Source: Bin87 sp965207585 (lineage in GTDB: Bacteria > Chloroflexota > Dehalococcoidia > Lucifugimonadales > UBA3495). Taken from it: a DNA stretch of 64,000 nucleotides. Within the stretch, counting starts at the first letter, position 1. Every line of letters starts with the position of its first letter. Below the pieces are notes generated by a model. That model ran no database searches, was not told the origin of the DNA, and worked only from the letters and a program-made list of their open reading frames with translations. Of the stretch, positions 63,473 to 64,000 are shown piece by piece. The translations under genes were made by a program, and so were the position numbers. The DNA is taken from positions 2,976,001-3,040,000 of the forward strand of contig CBDBMT010000003.1 of assembly GCA_965207585.1 (NCBI GenBank). The letters are read 5' to 3'.

Positions 63473-63963
63473 TGAGTGACAAACTGCAACAGGGAGACCG
63501 TCTGCCCGAATTGGACCTAAATCTCATTGACGGCGGCACGCTGACCCTGCCGAAAGATATGTCGTCGCGTTACCTTGCCGTGTTGTTCTATCGCGGTGTG
63601 TGGTGACCCTATTGCTCGCGGCAGTTGGCCGCGTGGCAATCAGAGCAGGATGCTCTTGCCGAGATGGGACTGTCGATAATCGGCGCCAGCGTGGAACCCA
63701 GGGAAGTTGTGGAGGAAATGGCTGCCAAGTCCGGCGTCACCTTCCCCATGGCCTACGGCGTCACCCGGGAGCAGGCCGACATGCTCGGTTCCTGGTGGTC
63801 CGACGACCGCGGCGGCTACATCCAGCCCACCGAACTCCTGCTTGGGCGCGGGGGCACCGTACTGGGTTCCATGTACGCCAGCGGCCCGGTGGGTCGCGTC
63901 AGCCCGGACGAAGCGGTGCACTTCATTGAAGGGCGGGAACGGGCTCGATTGCGCAGCCAATAG
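63472..63963 (+). CDS. AhpC/TSA peroxiredoxin-like selenoprotein with in-frame UGA (UxxC)
   Basis: 163 residues read from ATG 63472 (GAGGG six bases upstream; ATG 63469 also in frame) through TGA 63604-63606 to TAG at 63961. The active site reads VLFYRGVW-U-PYCSRQLAAW, so Sec45 stands where AhpC-TSA relatives have the first Cys of CPYC, paired with C48. Flanking segments SLIGASVEPREVV-like LSIIGASVEPREVVEEMAAK and GVTFPMAYGVTREQADMLGS are typical of redoxin-type peroxiredoxins. A SECIS-like hairpin follows at 63612-63639. Likely reduces peroxides or disulfides. If UGA stopped translation, a 44-residue fragment lacking the active site would result. Confidence 0.88.
63612..63639 (+). promoter_or_regulatory. 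Candidate bacterial SECIS element in the peroxiredoxin-like gene
   Basis: Hairpin TTGC-T-CGCGGC-AGTTG-GCCGCG-TG-GCAA: a 6-bp GC stem capped by the 5-base loop AGTTG, and an outer 4-bp stem separated by a T/TG internal loop. The loop begins 17 bases after the UGA and has G as second base, within the reported bacterial SECIS range. Confidence 0.75.
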
Positions 63964-64000
63964 GATGCGCGATGACGGGCCGCCAACCCGTCACTCGGTG

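Overview
This window looks like a high-GC, densely coded chromosomal fragment of a Chloroflexota bacterium, probably Dehalococcoidia or SAR202-like. That placement is inferred from gene content: several family III CoA-transferases, two luciferase-like (LLM) oxidoreductases, a form II CO-dehydrogenase-type hydroxylase, a DUF1800/DUF1501 pair, a membrane Fe-S reductase of EtfD type, and a short coiled-coil protein next to coaD that resembles a Chloroflexota family. No rRNA, tRNA or CRISPR array was recognised.

Layout. 1-4.2 kb: the end of a CoA-transferase gene, an intact IS982-type insertion sequence, a HEPN/coiled-coil protein and a small nuclease-like protein. 4.3-15.6 kb: a CoA-ester lyase facing a minus-strand run (dimeric-barrel protein, YtkA-like protein, CtaG, LLM oxidoreductase, two very large FtsX-like permeases). 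15.8-21.5 kb: two CoA-transferases, two membrane proteins, a MaoC-like dehydratase and a Uma2 nuclease. 21.6-26.6 kb: housekeeping genes (tyrS, ribF, rsmD, coaD, a bifunctional nuclease). 26.7-33.9 kb: a complete F-type ATP synthase operon in the order I-a-c-b-delta-alpha-gamma-beta-epsilon, converging on rex. 34.7-43.5 kb: YlxP, a SelW-like gene, hydrolase, membrane Fe-S oxidoreductase, HNH and Smr proteins, holB, lysA and two small membrane proteins. 43.5-45.3 kb: a gene-poor island with an XRE regulator and two tandem HEPN-like genes. 45.4-49.2 kb: coxS-coxL-coxM. 49.3-54.3 kb: surE, an MFS transporter, and a PIG-L deacetylase gene split by an ISAs1-family element. 54.5-58.3 kb: DUF1800, DUF1501 and NHL-repeat genes. 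58.4-64 kb: MoaB/Mog, HIT, enoyl-CoA hydratase, alpha/beta hydrolase, LLM oxidoreductase, a HEPN-like protein and a peroxiredoxin-like gene.

The most notable observation is two genes that ordinary ORF calling breaks. Each has an in-frame UGA exactly where its family carries a redox Cys or Sec, followed by a hairpin placed like a bacterial SECIS element. One is a SelW/Rdx protein (CxxU, UGA at 35300-35298 on the minus strand). The other is an AhpC/TSA-like protein (UxxC, UGA at 63604-63606). UGA is the normal stop of many neighbouring genes, so together they argue for selenocysteine decoding in this organism. No Sec machinery genes lie in the window.

Both insertion sequences have perfect inverted repeats and clean target duplications (5 bp TAGTA; 10 bp GGGCCGCGTG). 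The second can be removed on paper to restore an intact PIG-L frame. HEPN-type genes occur at four places (1.8, 44.5, 44.9 and 62.9 kb).
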